Part shown: positions 24,562 to 35,136 of the stretch, piece after piece | Layout of the letters: every line of letters begins with the position of its first letter | Position numbering within the stretch: the first letter of the stretch is position 1 | NCBI RefSeq assembly: GCF_024679095.1 | Contig: NC_066529.1 | Location: forward strand, 538,501-602,500 | Source: Eriocheir sinensis | Lineage: Eukaryota > Arthropoda > Malacostraca > Decapoda > Varunidae | DNA length: 64,000 bases | Reading direction: 5' to 3' | Notes under the pieces: model-generated | What the model saw: only the letters and a program-made list of their open reading frames with translations | What the model was told of the DNA's origin: nothing | The model's database searches: none | Translations under genes and position numbers: made by a program

Positions 24562-25447
24562 CAGTACTTGCGTAGTAACCAGGGTTTGTATTAGTAAACT
24601 AAGCTCTTAAGACTTATTTAGTAGTTGGAGAGGAGACGAGAGAACAGCGGCGAGATAAGGGGACTAAATGCAACGGTAACGAAAGTCCGTGTTGTGTTCA
24701 GGTGTCACTGGAGCGATGACATTTGGGGAGGCAGCCACGGCTTCATTTCGGTGCGCTTGTTGACGTAACACCGACATTACCAGCAAACTGTTGCCACGTA
24801 ACTCTGGTATATTTTGCATGGATGGGAAAGCGGAGAAAGTAAGAGTATTATCGTGTTTTCTTCGTGGCACACAAAACTCCCATAACAAATCACGGATGCT
24901 GAAGTCTTTATCGATTCCTTCTTTCACTTCCCATCACCCTCCTCCCCCAACATTCCTTAAGGCTTTGTCACTGGCGCTGAGCAGAGATGATTATCCCAGA
25001 GATCAGAGGCAGCAGGATGTCGACTCCCTCCTTACATTCCCCAACTTTTCTCACGCTCCTCCTTGCACTTACCCTGAGGTCAGTTCATGGAATCGGTTGG
25101 CATTGCATGACTTAAATGTTCCATCTGTAATTTTTCTGTAGCTTCACGAATGACTGTTGTTAATCCGTGTTTGTTTGCGGGAAGGGGAGGGAAGGTACAG
25201 TAACCCGGTGTGGTGACGGAGGGACGGGGCTCAACACTGACTCAGGTTCACTCATGCATCTGCTCTCAGCCTCTCGCGGAAAGGTCACGTGAGGAACGCC
25301 GACGCCCTGCCTCCTGGACCACTGTAATAAAAGTTTCATCGCCTCGTCGCTACAGGACAGCCGGAGCCACGGGGAGGGAAAGTCAAACGGGAAAGCCAAG
25401 GACGCCGCTGTTATTTTATAATATGGCGATATTATTATTTTTCGTGT
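24562..25447. other. Intergenic gap between two divergent genes
   Basis: Lies between the minus-strand start at 24561 and the plus-strand start at 25448, so it could hold a shared bidirectional promoter. No TATA box or clear exon is visible; frames of 87-116 codons here lack splice or motif support. Confidence 0.35.
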
Positions 25448-26398
25448 GTGCAAATGCTTTGTTTTTTATTTTTCATATTGTTAGGGGGTGGGAGAGGGGC
25501 CGCGTCGCTGGACAAGCAGCAGGAGCCTGGGGAGCACCTCCTGGCCTGTGAGCCGGAACCTGGCCAGCAGAGGTTGTTAGCGAACCCTCCAGTGAGTACA
25601 CCTGATTTTCCCTGTAAGGTCTCCCCTCCCGACGATAACATTAAGTCCTTGAATGACTCGCTTCTGGAGGACGGCAAGCCCCCCGTAGCTGTCACCACCG
25701 TCAGCGTCAGCATGGGTAACACGCGTGGGGGCCTCTCCAGCAGCACATTCCATGTCAAGGCCGTGGAGGGAAAGCTGGATGGCGCCACCCTGTCAGAGTC
25801 AACCTCCAAGACTCTCGACCTGAGTACAGTTAGCGATAATGGAGAGGAAACCTCTGTTGTACAGGCACTGTCCAGTAATGTGGACGTAATCCCTATGACA
25901 GGGGAAGGCGGCCTCCTAATCAACGGGTCCACCACTAACGCAGTGGGCATGACCACCAGCCACGGGCAGCAGAGCGCCGCCGTGATGAAGGACGTGCTCT
26001 CCAGCACTACCGAGGTGAAGGGTTCCAGGGGCGTGCGTGGGGTGGCCAATCACAGCCTCAACACAGCCACCCTGGGCAGGGAAGGGTTGGTGTCTGTGAT
26101 GCAGGAGACAACGGGCCTCACCTCCCAGGCCACAGTGCCCGAGGACGGTGCTGAACCCAACGTGAACGCCACCACCTGGCGTTCGGTGGGCATGGCCATA
26201 GGGACGCTGGACAAGGACAGTGCCTCCCTCAACGCAACGAATCTTAACTCCACGTACGCTTATCAGAGAAGAAATATCCAGGGCTCAAATAATTACACTG
26301 CTCTCCTCATGCAGTATCAACAACAAATTAAAGACCTTCGTTACAAACTACGCAGATGTAAGGCTCAGCAAGGCGGCCCTGTACCGGTGCGGGGGTGA
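25448..26398 (+). CDS. Ser/Thr-rich, N-glycosylated secreted or Golgi-lumen protein (316 aa), ends uncertain
   Basis: Not recognised. The open frame begins MQMLCFLFFILLGGGRGAAS, which reads as a signal peptide, and continues as a polar Ser/Thr/Val/Asn-rich chain with about seven N-glycosylation sequons (NDS, NGS, NHS, NAT twice, NST, NYT). It closes with a short basic coiled-coil-like stretch (LLMQYQQQIKDLRYKLRRCK) before TGA. Composition and sequons favour this strand over the antisense frame. Both ends are open to doubt. The pyrimidine-rich signal-peptide codons followed by TTGTTAG|GG would also make a good splice acceptor, and GAT|GTAAGG at about 26357 is a plausible donor that would replace the last codons with later exons. 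The stem-like C-terminus recalls type II Golgi glycosyltransferase stems, but that is speculation. It lies head-to-head with the minus-strand gene ending at 24561 and tail-to-tail with the sulfotransferase. Confidence 0.55.
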   Translation: MQMLCFLFFILLGGGRGAASLDKQQEPGEHLLACEPEPGQQRLLANPPVSTPDFPCKVSPPDDNIKSLNDSLLEDGKPPVAVTTVSVSMGNTRGGLSSSTFHVKAVEGKLDGATLSESTSKTLDLSTVSDNGEETSVVQALSSNVDVIPMTGEGGLLINGSTTNAVGMTTSHGQQSAAVMKDVLSSTTEVKGSRGVRGVANHSLNTATLGREGLVSVMQETTGLTSQATVPEDGAEPNVNATTWRSVGMAIGTLDKDSASLNATNLNSTYAYQRRNIQGSNNYTALLMQYQQQIKDLRYKLRRCKAQQGGPVPVRG

Positions 26399-26586
26399 CA
26401 TCGTTTTAATAACTCATGGGAGGCGGTGCTTCGGGCGGCAGATAGATCCTGGCGGTGTCGTTCCCTCGTGCGGCTCACTTCCTGTAAGACAAGCTCACTT
26501 CCAACGAGTAGATTGCAGCTATTGTTGGTGATCTTTGTTATTTATTGCTGTTAATTGTTTTTAGGTGCTCTCATTTTTCTGTCGAA

Positions 26587-26589
<3 letters not shown>

Positions 26590-26678
<89 letters not shown>

Positions 26679-26780
26679 CCTATACCATCTATCTATTTTT
26701 CTATCATTCTATCTATCTATCTATGTCTATAGATAGATAGGATAGACAGATAGATAGATATGTAGATAGATAGAAAAAGA
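26590..26780. repeat. (AT)n then ATCT/TAGA tetranucleotide repeats
   Basis: (AT)n 26590-26672, then CTAT/ATCT repeats followed by their inverted form TAGA, giving a short hairpin. Separates the two convergent genes. Confidence 0.9.
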
Positions 26781-26862
26781 GAGAAAAAAGTAAGGAATAT
26801 CTGCGAGCAATAAGGAACAAGGACCTAGACTAAAATAATTTTCAGTTTACAATGTCTAGTAT

Positions 26863-26868
26863 TTTATT
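26863..26868 (-). promoter_or_regulatory. Polyadenylation signal AATAAA of the sulfotransferase gene
   Basis: The plus strand reads TTTATT (AATAAA on minus), 416 bp past the stop at 27284. The interval 26869-27283 has no other coding signal and is best read as the 3' UTR. Confidence 0.5.
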
Positions 26869-27283
26869 TCACAAACTTCTCTTGCCTCCTCATTCTCCCA
26901 CTCATGAAAATATAATAGTATGTATATCTCATACATGCCCGTTCAGAACAGAACATGATGAGGCTTCATATCACAGACACATGGCCATATAAACAGTACG
27001 GTGCAAAAACTACTCTAAGGTGCGGAACACGTGGTCCTTAAGATTAGGAGTCTTCGCGACACTGCTCGAGAGGCTTGGTGTCGGTGCAACGCGAGTACCT
27101 CACCTATCCAAGCCGTACACTGCACGCATGTTTTGTTCCCCCTAACACCGTGCAAGGCATCTTAGGCTCCCTTTACACAGGCGTCACTGCCTATCATGCC
27201 CGCTGGAAACACAGACGCTGATATGAGAACGCTGGTTGACGGTGGTCACTGTCGCCTGAATTCAGCCTGAGAAAAGACGCCCG
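26869..27283 (-). other. Probable 3' UTR of the sulfotransferase gene
   Basis: Non-repetitive sequence with no supported exon on either strand, between the sulfotransferase stop codon and its AATAAA. It is bounded on the far side by a TAGA/(AT)n simple-repeat patch at 26590-26780. Confidence 0.45.
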
Positions 27284-28462
27284 TCAAAGTACGTTCAACA
27301 GACCGACGGCGTTTCCTGTGTCCATGTCTGCCTTTGATGTGAACAGTCTGTAGCCGAGGCTCTTCATGATGTTGTGGCAGTGGTACTGAGTCCTCACAAC
27401 GTCCTCAAATCTCATCACCTTCATCCACCGTGCCACGCGTGTCCTGGGGTCGTGGCGGGTGCTCCACGGCTCGTCCTCGTCGGAAGTGAGATGGTCGTCC
27501 AAGTATTCCTTCACTTTGCGGTGGAAGGTCAGCCCGGCGAAGGCCAGCACCTCGCGGCTCTTCTCGTAGGGGTTGCGAGCCAAGTCCTCATACCTGAGCA
27601 GCATCACCTGGTCAGGCCGCATCTCTTTCAACACTAAATATGTGCTGAAGTCAGCAGTCAGGTCGGAGCACAAGTAGCCCGGGTCGCTACAGGCGCGGGT
27701 CTGACACCAGGTAACACTAGAGGTCCTGGAGTTCATGACGGCGCGAGGGTCACGCACCAACCACACCAGGCGGACTCTTGGGTCGGAGAGCAGGGGCGCC
27801 AGGAGCTCCAGACGCGCCCTTACCACCTTCATGACGTGCACGGGGAAGAGGGAGCAGAGGCGGCCCAGGGTGTCCGGGGTGTAGCACTTGGTGCGAGGCA
27901 TGGCGCTGCACATGGACCATAGCCGCGAGTTGCGCATGAACATGTCGTGGTTCACGAAGGCGAATTTGAGGTAGTCGTCCGCCAGCTGGTAGTCGCACCG
28001 CAGCAGCCCACGCAGCAACCTCTCAGCCTCGCCCTGAAATACAGAACAAGCCATCAGTTTCAGAAAACATCATGTGACGGTTGATGGAAAGTAGTAATAT
28101 AGACAGGAATGAAAACAACAAGTAATATACACATTCATCACTCTCTGTAAGGCACGGCACCCTCAATATGGCCACCTGCAAGCTCGAAGAGGGCCCCAGT
28201 TGTTGGAGGCCGTAGGGCATGAGAGGTTCGTAGTGGTAGTATGCCCCGGGGTGCGCCGCCAACACTTCCCCCAGCAGGGTGGAGCCGCTGCGCCACGTGG
28301 AGGAGACCACCACTCGTACAGGAGGCGTGGAGGCCGGGACCTGGGGGCATGAAGGTGTGTGTGTCATGTGTGTAGCAACTCACTTTTGGTAATAGAAAAT
28401 AATGTCTTGTAATCAATTCAGCAGACTGACCAAAATATATCTCCCGAAGCTTCTTAATGGCC

Positions 28463-28504
<42 letters not shown>

Positions 28505-29078
28505 CTGCCGTATATACCTGCTGGTGCTGCTCGCTGTACATCCTGAGGACCCGCTGGACGTCCAGGTCACGCACGGACTGGATCACCTCCTCCAGGGACG
28601 GCAGCGTGTAGCGCGCCTCCCCGCCGCTGCCCTCGCCCTCTCCTGCAACACAAGTCACCCTCAGTATGACATTCGCTAGAAGCTTAGCTAGTGGTAGTAG
28701 AGATAGAAGTAGTAGTAGTAGTAGTAGTAGTAGCAGTAGCAGCAGTAGTAGTAGTAGTAAAGGAATCACCTTTCAAGAACGGCAGTTGATTGGAATAATT
28801 TGCATACACACACAGAAAAAAAAAAAACTTGAACCTGAGAAGCATTTTTTTTCAGTTTAATTCCATCCTCTTGTCGTCCCGTATATTCACCAAACTATGC
28901 TGTCACACGGATCCACTCCCCTCCCCCACACTCACCATTACCCCTCCTCCCCCTTCCCCCCCACACACACACCTCTGGGTTGCTGAGGCAGGGCAGCCAG
29001 GAGAGTGAGGGCGGCGAGGGCCAGGTAGCCGCCCAGCACCAGGCCGAGCCCCACCATCAGCCAGCGCCGGCGAGCCAT
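27284..29078 (-). CDS. Golgi carbohydrate sulfotransferase, CHST1/3-like, four exons, complete
   Basis: Transfers sulfate from PAPS to a hydroxyl on a glycan chain in the Golgi lumen (known of the family; the exact acceptor sugar cannot be read here). Exons: 29078-28973, 28642-28518, 28340-28176, 28033-27284, all in phase, 381 aa, the usual family length. Residues 1-5 are basic (MARRR), then a signal-anchor helix at about 6-30 gives type II topology. A short stem contains SLEEVIQSVRDLDVQRVLRMY. The 5'-phosphosulfate-binding loop is STWRSGSTLLG (91-101). The 3'-phosphate-binding motif is LVRDPRAVMNSR (224-235), preceded by KVVRARLELLAPLLSDP. RYEDLARNP and a C-terminal YHCHNIMKSLGYR match the conserved end of CHST enzymes. 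All key motifs look intact. Simple repeats lie in both upstream introns, one (CA)n starting about 16 nt after the exon 2 donor. GC-rich codon use contrasts with the AT-rich flanks. Confidence 0.95.
28464..28500. repeat. (GT)n microsatellite in sulfotransferase intron 2
   Basis: In the minus-strand transcript it reads (CA)n and begins about 16 nt after the exon 2 donor at 28517. Confidence 0.9.
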
Positions 29079-29163
29079 GACCCGTCAGCACGTGTGGGGG
29101 TGGCGCCGCCCGCCGAGCCGCATCCCCAGCGGCGACAGACTCTCCTGCTGGGGCAAAGGTGGC

Positions 29164-29218
<55 letters not shown>

Positions 29219-29271
29219 ATAATAATGAAAGTAATAATAATAATCATGACAATATTCGGAAAGGACAAAGA

Positions 29272-29344
<73 letters not shown>

Positions 29345-29705
29345 TCGATACATGTCTTTTTTTCACTCTTGTTTTCTCTATTCTTCATTTATTTTTTGCC
29401 TCCGTGAAAATTTGCGTCGTGCAGGAGGGCGGCAGGCAGGGCTCATCCACGTCTTGTCCGGCCTTTGTGCCTTCATAAGACAAGCTGTCACGGCCCCGGG
29501 GAGGTCTCTCTTTACCCGGGGCTAATGATGGACGAGACCAGCTAATAGTGGACGAAGAGGACTAATTGTGTTTGGAAATAGGGTCTAATTATGTATGGGG
29601 TGTACTCGATGTTTGGTGTGATTATTATTTTCATCTTTTACTCCTTTTCTTCTTTTCTTTTTACTTTCTTTCCTTTTTCCTTTTTTTGTGTTTTCATCAT
29701 CATCA

Positions 29706-29757
<52 letters not shown>

Positions 29758-29929
29758 TTCCTGGGGGCGCCGTAACCACCTTTAAGAGAAATCAAAGGCG
29801 CAGTAACTTGATTTTTTCCTCCCGACGCTCAATCTTCCTTCAGTGTGGCCGCGTCGGTAGTGCTTCTGTGGTTCTCGTTTTCATGGCAATCTGTTTTCCT
29901 CACTGCGGGCAAGTGGAGGGGGTGAAGCC

Positions 29930-30037
29930 AGGGTGGGGCGGGGGGGAGGGGAAAGTAGGAAATGGTTGGGGGACTGGGGGAGAGGAGAGGTTGGGGAGGG
30001 CGCGGGAGGATGGGTCGAGAAGGGCAAGGACAAGGTG

Positions 30038-30078
<41 letters not shown>

Positions 30079-30160
30079 GTATGGGGGAGGGTTAGATGGA
30101 TGGAGGGGATGGGGAGGGTGCGGGGGGGATGGGGGAGGGTTAGATAGAAGGTGGTGGGTG
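29930..30160 (+). repeat. G-rich tandem block with quadruplex potential
   Basis: Many runs of three or more G, a run of about 13 G after a (GA)n tract near 30068, and a repeated GATGGGGGAGGGTTAGAT-type segment. Confidence 0.7.
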
Positions 30161-30670
30161 TAAAGACATTTAAGACAACCTCCACTTAGCTGATTGGGTG
30201 GCTGTGACCCCCACTTGAAACACTGCCTACGATATCCTGAGTGCGTCGCTTCTCCTCCTTCGTTTGTTTTACACTCGAGGTAACATCATACAACTAACCT
30301 AGGTGGGAATACTACTTTTGTGGGAAATTAGGAAACTAGCTTATATGTACGAATGATTTGGCGGTTCATGCGATAACTATCATGTACGATTGCGTGATTG
30401 TGTTTACCATTCAAGGCATTATCGTATTATCAGGCTAAATATATACCTCTGTGTGAGTTTATTTTCACTTGTATTTTTTTTTTTCCAGCAAAGGAGACAG
30501 CACAAGGGCACACAAAAAGGAAACAATAAAAAAAAAGCCCGCTACTCGCTGCTCCTGTAAAGAATCCGAAGAGGAAAGAGCAGTCAATTACATGAAAAAA
30601 AGTTGGAAAGTTTCGTTTAGTCGGCGCAAGATCTTTGGTCATATGCCGGGGAGAGAGAGGAGGGGGAAGG

Positions 30671-30868
30671 AATTATAGGAGAAGGGAACAGACCCCAGGA
30701 GACGGGACACATCCCCCGATTAATACCTGGTACTCATTCACAGCTGGGTGGACAGGGGCGTAGGGTATCGGAAAAGCCGCCCACATTTTTCCACTCCGCC
30801 CGGGAATCGAACACGGGCTCTCTCGATTGTGAGCCGAGTGTGCTAACCACTGCACCACGATACCCCCT
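30671..30868 (-). mobile_element. Val-tRNA-derived SINE (tail truncated)
   Basis: On the minus strand the head GGGGGTATCGTGGTGCAGTGG continues with an A box and the B box GTTCGATTCCC. The anticodon arm CTCGG-CTCACAA-TCGAG gives anticodon CAC (Val). The acceptor stem does not close, and a SINE body follows, so it is not a functional tRNA. It shares the body with the copy at 41711-42030. Confidence 0.8.
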
Positions 30869-31002
30869 GTCAATCATGTGAGATTACGTGATATTAAATA
30901 AAGGTGGAAAATAATGACCGTAACCTCGAAAGCAAAGTTACAGAATGCATATTAGAGCCTTAGAGGTTAACAACAATCGCCTAGTTATGATAGTTCAACT
31001 GT

Positions 31003-31462
31003 TTACGTCACTGGCTACGTCATCACTTCAGCCGGCCAATCAGCGCCCGTCATGAGGAGGAGAAGACGGGGAGAAGGAAAGAGGAAAACAAGTAAAATAA
31101 GTCACGAAGAAGGGGTCCAACATGACTATACCTCCACAATCAGAGGAAACACAGATTATCAAGTATGAAATCAAGGTAAAAGAGGAATTAAGTGAGGGAG
31201 GAGGAGAGAGAGGAAGGAAAGAAGAAACAAGTCAGTCGTGGTTATGAACACATAGTTGACGAGTGTTCGACGTCAGAGCCATCAAAAGGACACAACCGTT
31301 GCTTTAATCGGTGTTTTTGTGTGTTTGACCGTGTACCCCAGCGACCAGTGACACACGGGGGAGGTACAGAGTGGCGGTGTGCTGTTGATGAGGCTTCAGG
31401 GCTTCAGGGATGTTATAAGGAGGAGTTCGAGGTCTGACTGCGGGGGACGGCAACATGGAGGC
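31003..31462 (+). promoter_or_regulatory. Possible promoter and first exon of a plus-strand gene
   Basis: Two ACGTCA elements (31005-31010, 31018-31023) and a CCAAT box (31036-31040) precede an ATG at 31122 whose 18 codons (MTIPPQSEETQIIKYEIK) end at a good donor, AAG|GTAAAA at 31176. Further on, CAACATGGAGGC|GTGAGTG (ATG at 31455) is a second candidate start with a strong donor. Either could be the first coding exon of a gene with long introns. No downstream exon in the window can be joined with confidence. Confidence 0.25.
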
Positions 31463-33190
31463 GTGAGTGTTGCTCTCGGTTTGAATTAAATACTCGAATA
31501 AATCACTAAAAACAGAGAAAATGGAGCAGAAACCGAATGAAATATGAGCCAAATAAGATAGAACGTAGAGAATGAGATAAGTAAAAAAGATATGTAAGGT
31601 AATGGAGGTAGAAAATAAGTCTGATAAAGATAATTTACTCCACCAATGTCATTCCACTTCACATTGACTTTTCTCCATTTTTTAGTGTCGGTGGATGTTG
31701 CTTTCATATTTTATCGTACTCCACTATGTTTATTTCACTTGATTTTATTTCATTATTTACACTGACGTCACTCCAAGTTCACTTCTTTGGTTTTATTTCG
31801 GTTTTGTTTAATTTCATTCCACTAATTTTACCGTACCGATTTTTGTGAATAGCCTACTGATTATTATTTTCTTTTCTTGACTTTCCTCTTGAGTCACCAT
31901 CCGTTTAATCTGCCTGTTAATGTTATCTGATGAAAGGTGGAGCAATGTGAGTGTATATGCCATTAGTTTGTTGCATTTCGTGTGTATAGCCTACTACAGG
32001 AAAGGTGTTCAAGTGATTATCTAATATTATACGAATGACTTTTTATGTTACGTATGAACTATATACACTGGGACATGATAGTGGTGCATTTTTCTATAAT
32101 CTCTCTGGTTTTAATATCATTTGTATGTGTATCGTAGGCTACTGGAGGAATGGCGTCACTTTTCTTTAGAGTAAATTTACCACAGCGGGGGACAGGGGCG
32201 TACATGATTAAAGCTGTTATCTTCATTCCTTTCATATATTTGTTGGGTTGAGCTCAGCAAATTTGAATAGTTTTATTATTCTTTTCTTATGTCAGTTATT
32301 TTGAGTTGGCATTATTGAGTTTGCTAAGTGTCGAGGTGGAGTGACATTCCCTTTCTCTCCACCCCATCATATCATTATTCCTGCCTCAGTCTACGCCATT
32401 GCTTTTCCTCGTTTCCCTGGTGTTTGAGGCCACGAAGGGCTTTCATTCACAGTTCTTGGATTAAGGGCCAATGTCATACAGCTGCCGTATTTGCTGCTTT
32501 CAAGGTTTTGGGAACCAGTGGAGAGCGCGTTTTATCCCTACAATTTAATTTACAGCCAGACTAGTGTTATGACAGGTGATGATATGTTGGCTGGACCTAG
32601 AAAGTTTTTTTTATTCACCTGCTGTTTGCAAAATGAAAATAAATAAGGGGGGGGGGTGCAGGCAGGTAAGGAGGGCAGAATAGAGCGTTGGTAAAAAAAA
32701 AAAGTAAACATAAAGTGTTAAAATTACTGACAATGAATAAAAAGACAGTGATGGTCTCAGAAACTTAACATGTCGGAATCACGGGAGACGTAAATGAAAG
32801 AACGTGAGTGAATGAAAAAAATGAAAATATGAATTACTCCGAAATTAAATTAAGAAATAACCAGCGAGGCGCAAATCGATTGTGGGGGCTCGGGTCAGAG
32901 ATCCTTCGTAATGGCAAGGAGTAATGACCAAACAAAGCCCGTGAGTCGTGTCTTAAGTTGGCCGTGTTTCGCGTCTTGTTCCTAAAGCCTGCCTCTCTGC
33001 CTGTCAGCTTGCCTGCGTGACCTGCGAAGCGCGAGGACAAGTGTGGCGCGGCAGGGGCTGGGTGGACGGGGCTTATCAAGGACGTCTCTTTACCGATTAA
33101 AAAGCGCCATGGTGCTCTCTGTGTCCCCAAAAGTTGTGAAATATAAGGTTAAACGCCGTATTTCGAAATGCTTAGAGATGGTGATAATGA

Positions 33191-33228
<38 letters not shown>

Positions 33229-33252
33229 AACTACTACTACTACTACTACTAA

Positions 33253-33285
<33 letters not shown>

Positions 33286-34900
33286 GCTACTACTAATACT
33301 ACATTCATACTCGCGCGTTGAGCAGAAACTAAAACCTGAATTATCCCGTTGAATAATTCTGAATGCCTTTCCCTAATGCTGAGATTGTTCGTGGCGATGG
33401 ATGGCGTGACTGATTGATTAACTTCTTGGCGGCGGAGGCGGAGGCGGTGGTGGCAGTGGGAGAAGTTTGGGCGAGATGCCGCGCCTATAACCCTGGCACT
33501 CATCATCATCACAGGGGGGAGGGGGGCATAAGACAGAAGGAAGGAGGATGAACGGTGCCAACGAGACGCTTTTTCGGGATGGCACAGTTGAGCCGCCGGC
33601 GAGTCTGAACCACGTCGCGGAGAAACAATTGAAGAAGTCCCCCGCGGCTGTTCCCGGAAATATTAAAGTCCGCCGCAAACTTTATCGCTCACAATTAACG
33701 CCATGAACGAGGTGGAAGCAGCTGTGGGGAGTCGTTAGCGAGGAGGCCATTCGAGGTGGTGACGGCGATAATTAAACCCGGGGAGACACAGCTGGGCACC
33801 AGGAGGCGGCCCAGTTATATACCTCCCTCCCTCCTGCTGGGCCTCCTCGAAGAGTTACAGTCACGGCGTATTGCCACCGCGCACCTCACGCCCCCTGTCG
33901 TCACCGGCCTGAACGAGGATGTAGCTGTGTTTTTATGTATTGAAGTGTACCCTTTTTAGTTCAAATTAGGTAGACAGCAGACTTGTAGGATGCTTGTTTA
34001 AATTTCTCAATAGATTAAAAGTTATGAAAGTTTAAGAAAAAGTTTTGTTCATTATTCTGCTTTCGTAACTACGCGTATGATTAAACGGTATACCAGTTCT
34101 CAGGAAGCAAACCATTTTTCGTGTATAACCGGTGCCATTTAGCAGTAAGTAGACATTTATAGCCCATTTTAAGCAGGAAGCAAACGTTTGAAGCTCTTGA
34201 TCTCGCAGCAGGAAGCACGCAGACTTCTTTACTTTTCAAGGTCACGGGTAGCAGGAAGATTCATGTGCATCATTGTTTTCTTTTCCTTTATCCTGCCCGA
34301 GATGAGAGACATTGGCTTCCTCGGGGAACGTTTGATCGGTGTTCAGGCGGAGCGGCGGCCTGACGAGGACTCTTGTCGTCACCTTTAGGGCGCGAGGTGA
34401 ACATTATCTTGCCTGAGTGACTTCATAGCGTCTTCCTGTCCTCGCGCTGAGTCCTCCCGCATCGATTGTCCGTGTTCGTGTCCGTGTGAGGGTCTGTGTC
34501 TGTCTCCCCTCGTCCGTGGCTCCCGTGATGGATCTCTGTGGCGTCGGGCACATCACGACTGGCTGGGTTTGAAGGGTGACGTCTTGGGGTTGTTCACTGT
34601 GCTTTTGTTATGTGACGGTCTTGGTGTATCGAGTTGAGAACGTAGTCGATGTTCGGTGTGCTTATTATTTTCTCCTTTTACTACTTTTTTCTTTTATTTT
34701 TTTCTTCTTTTGCGTTCTTTACTTTTCCGTATTTTAATTTTTAGTTCTCTTTTCTTCATCATCATCGTTTTTTCTCCTCTTCTTTCTTCTCCTTCCTACT
34801 TCCTTCTTTTTCTTTTTTCCTTTTTTCATTCTCTTCATATTATCATATTATTCTCCTCTTCCCCTCCCCTCTCCTATTCCTTTTCCTCCTATTCCTCTTC
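31463..34900. other. Intergenic or intronic DNA with few supported features
   Basis: Mostly unique sequence with an ACT-type array at 33190-33300. 33400-34560 is GC-richer and lacks simple repeats, but no exon with both splice sites and a recognisable product is visible. If the 31 kb first exon is real this would be intron. Confidence 0.3.
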
Positions 34901-35054
34901 CTCCTCCTCCTCCTCCTCCTCCTCCTCCTCCTCCTCTTCCTCCTCCTCCTCCTCCTCCTTTACTTTGCTTAATGAAATATGATGACCCAGGTTTGTCTTT
35001 TGTCAATGTACATTTTTTTTTCCACGACGAAAGAAAACAAACCAGACTCCCTTT

Positions 35055-35132
<78 letters not shown>
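34640..35132. repeat. Pyrimidine-rich block, (CTC)n and (CA)n
   Basis: 34640-34760 repeats the motif GTCGATGTTCGGTGTG...TTATTATTTTCTCCTTTTACT also seen at 29600-29690. (CTC)n is at 34890-34960 and (CA)n at 35059-35132. Confidence 0.85.

Positions 35133-35136
<4 letters not shown>

Larger units (their letters stand above)
29079..31000. other. Sulfotransferase upstream region and repeat-rich intergenic DNA
   Basis: Immediately upstream of the ATG at 29078 are (GA)n 29166-29215 and (CA)n 29274-29342, then (TC)n 29709-29754, a G-rich block 29930-30160 and a SINE at 30671-30868. No exon is supported. The sulfotransferase promoter should lie here but has no diagnostic box. Confidence 0.45.

Noticed and set aside
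25435..26049. 204-codon open frame antisense to the glycoprotein frame
   Set aside because: No start context, splice sites or motifs. Its openness follows from the composition of the plus-strand gene, which has clustered sequons.
30795..30868. tRNA-Val gene on the minus strand
   Set aside because: A and B boxes and anticodon loop are present, but the acceptor stem does not pair and a SINE body follows.
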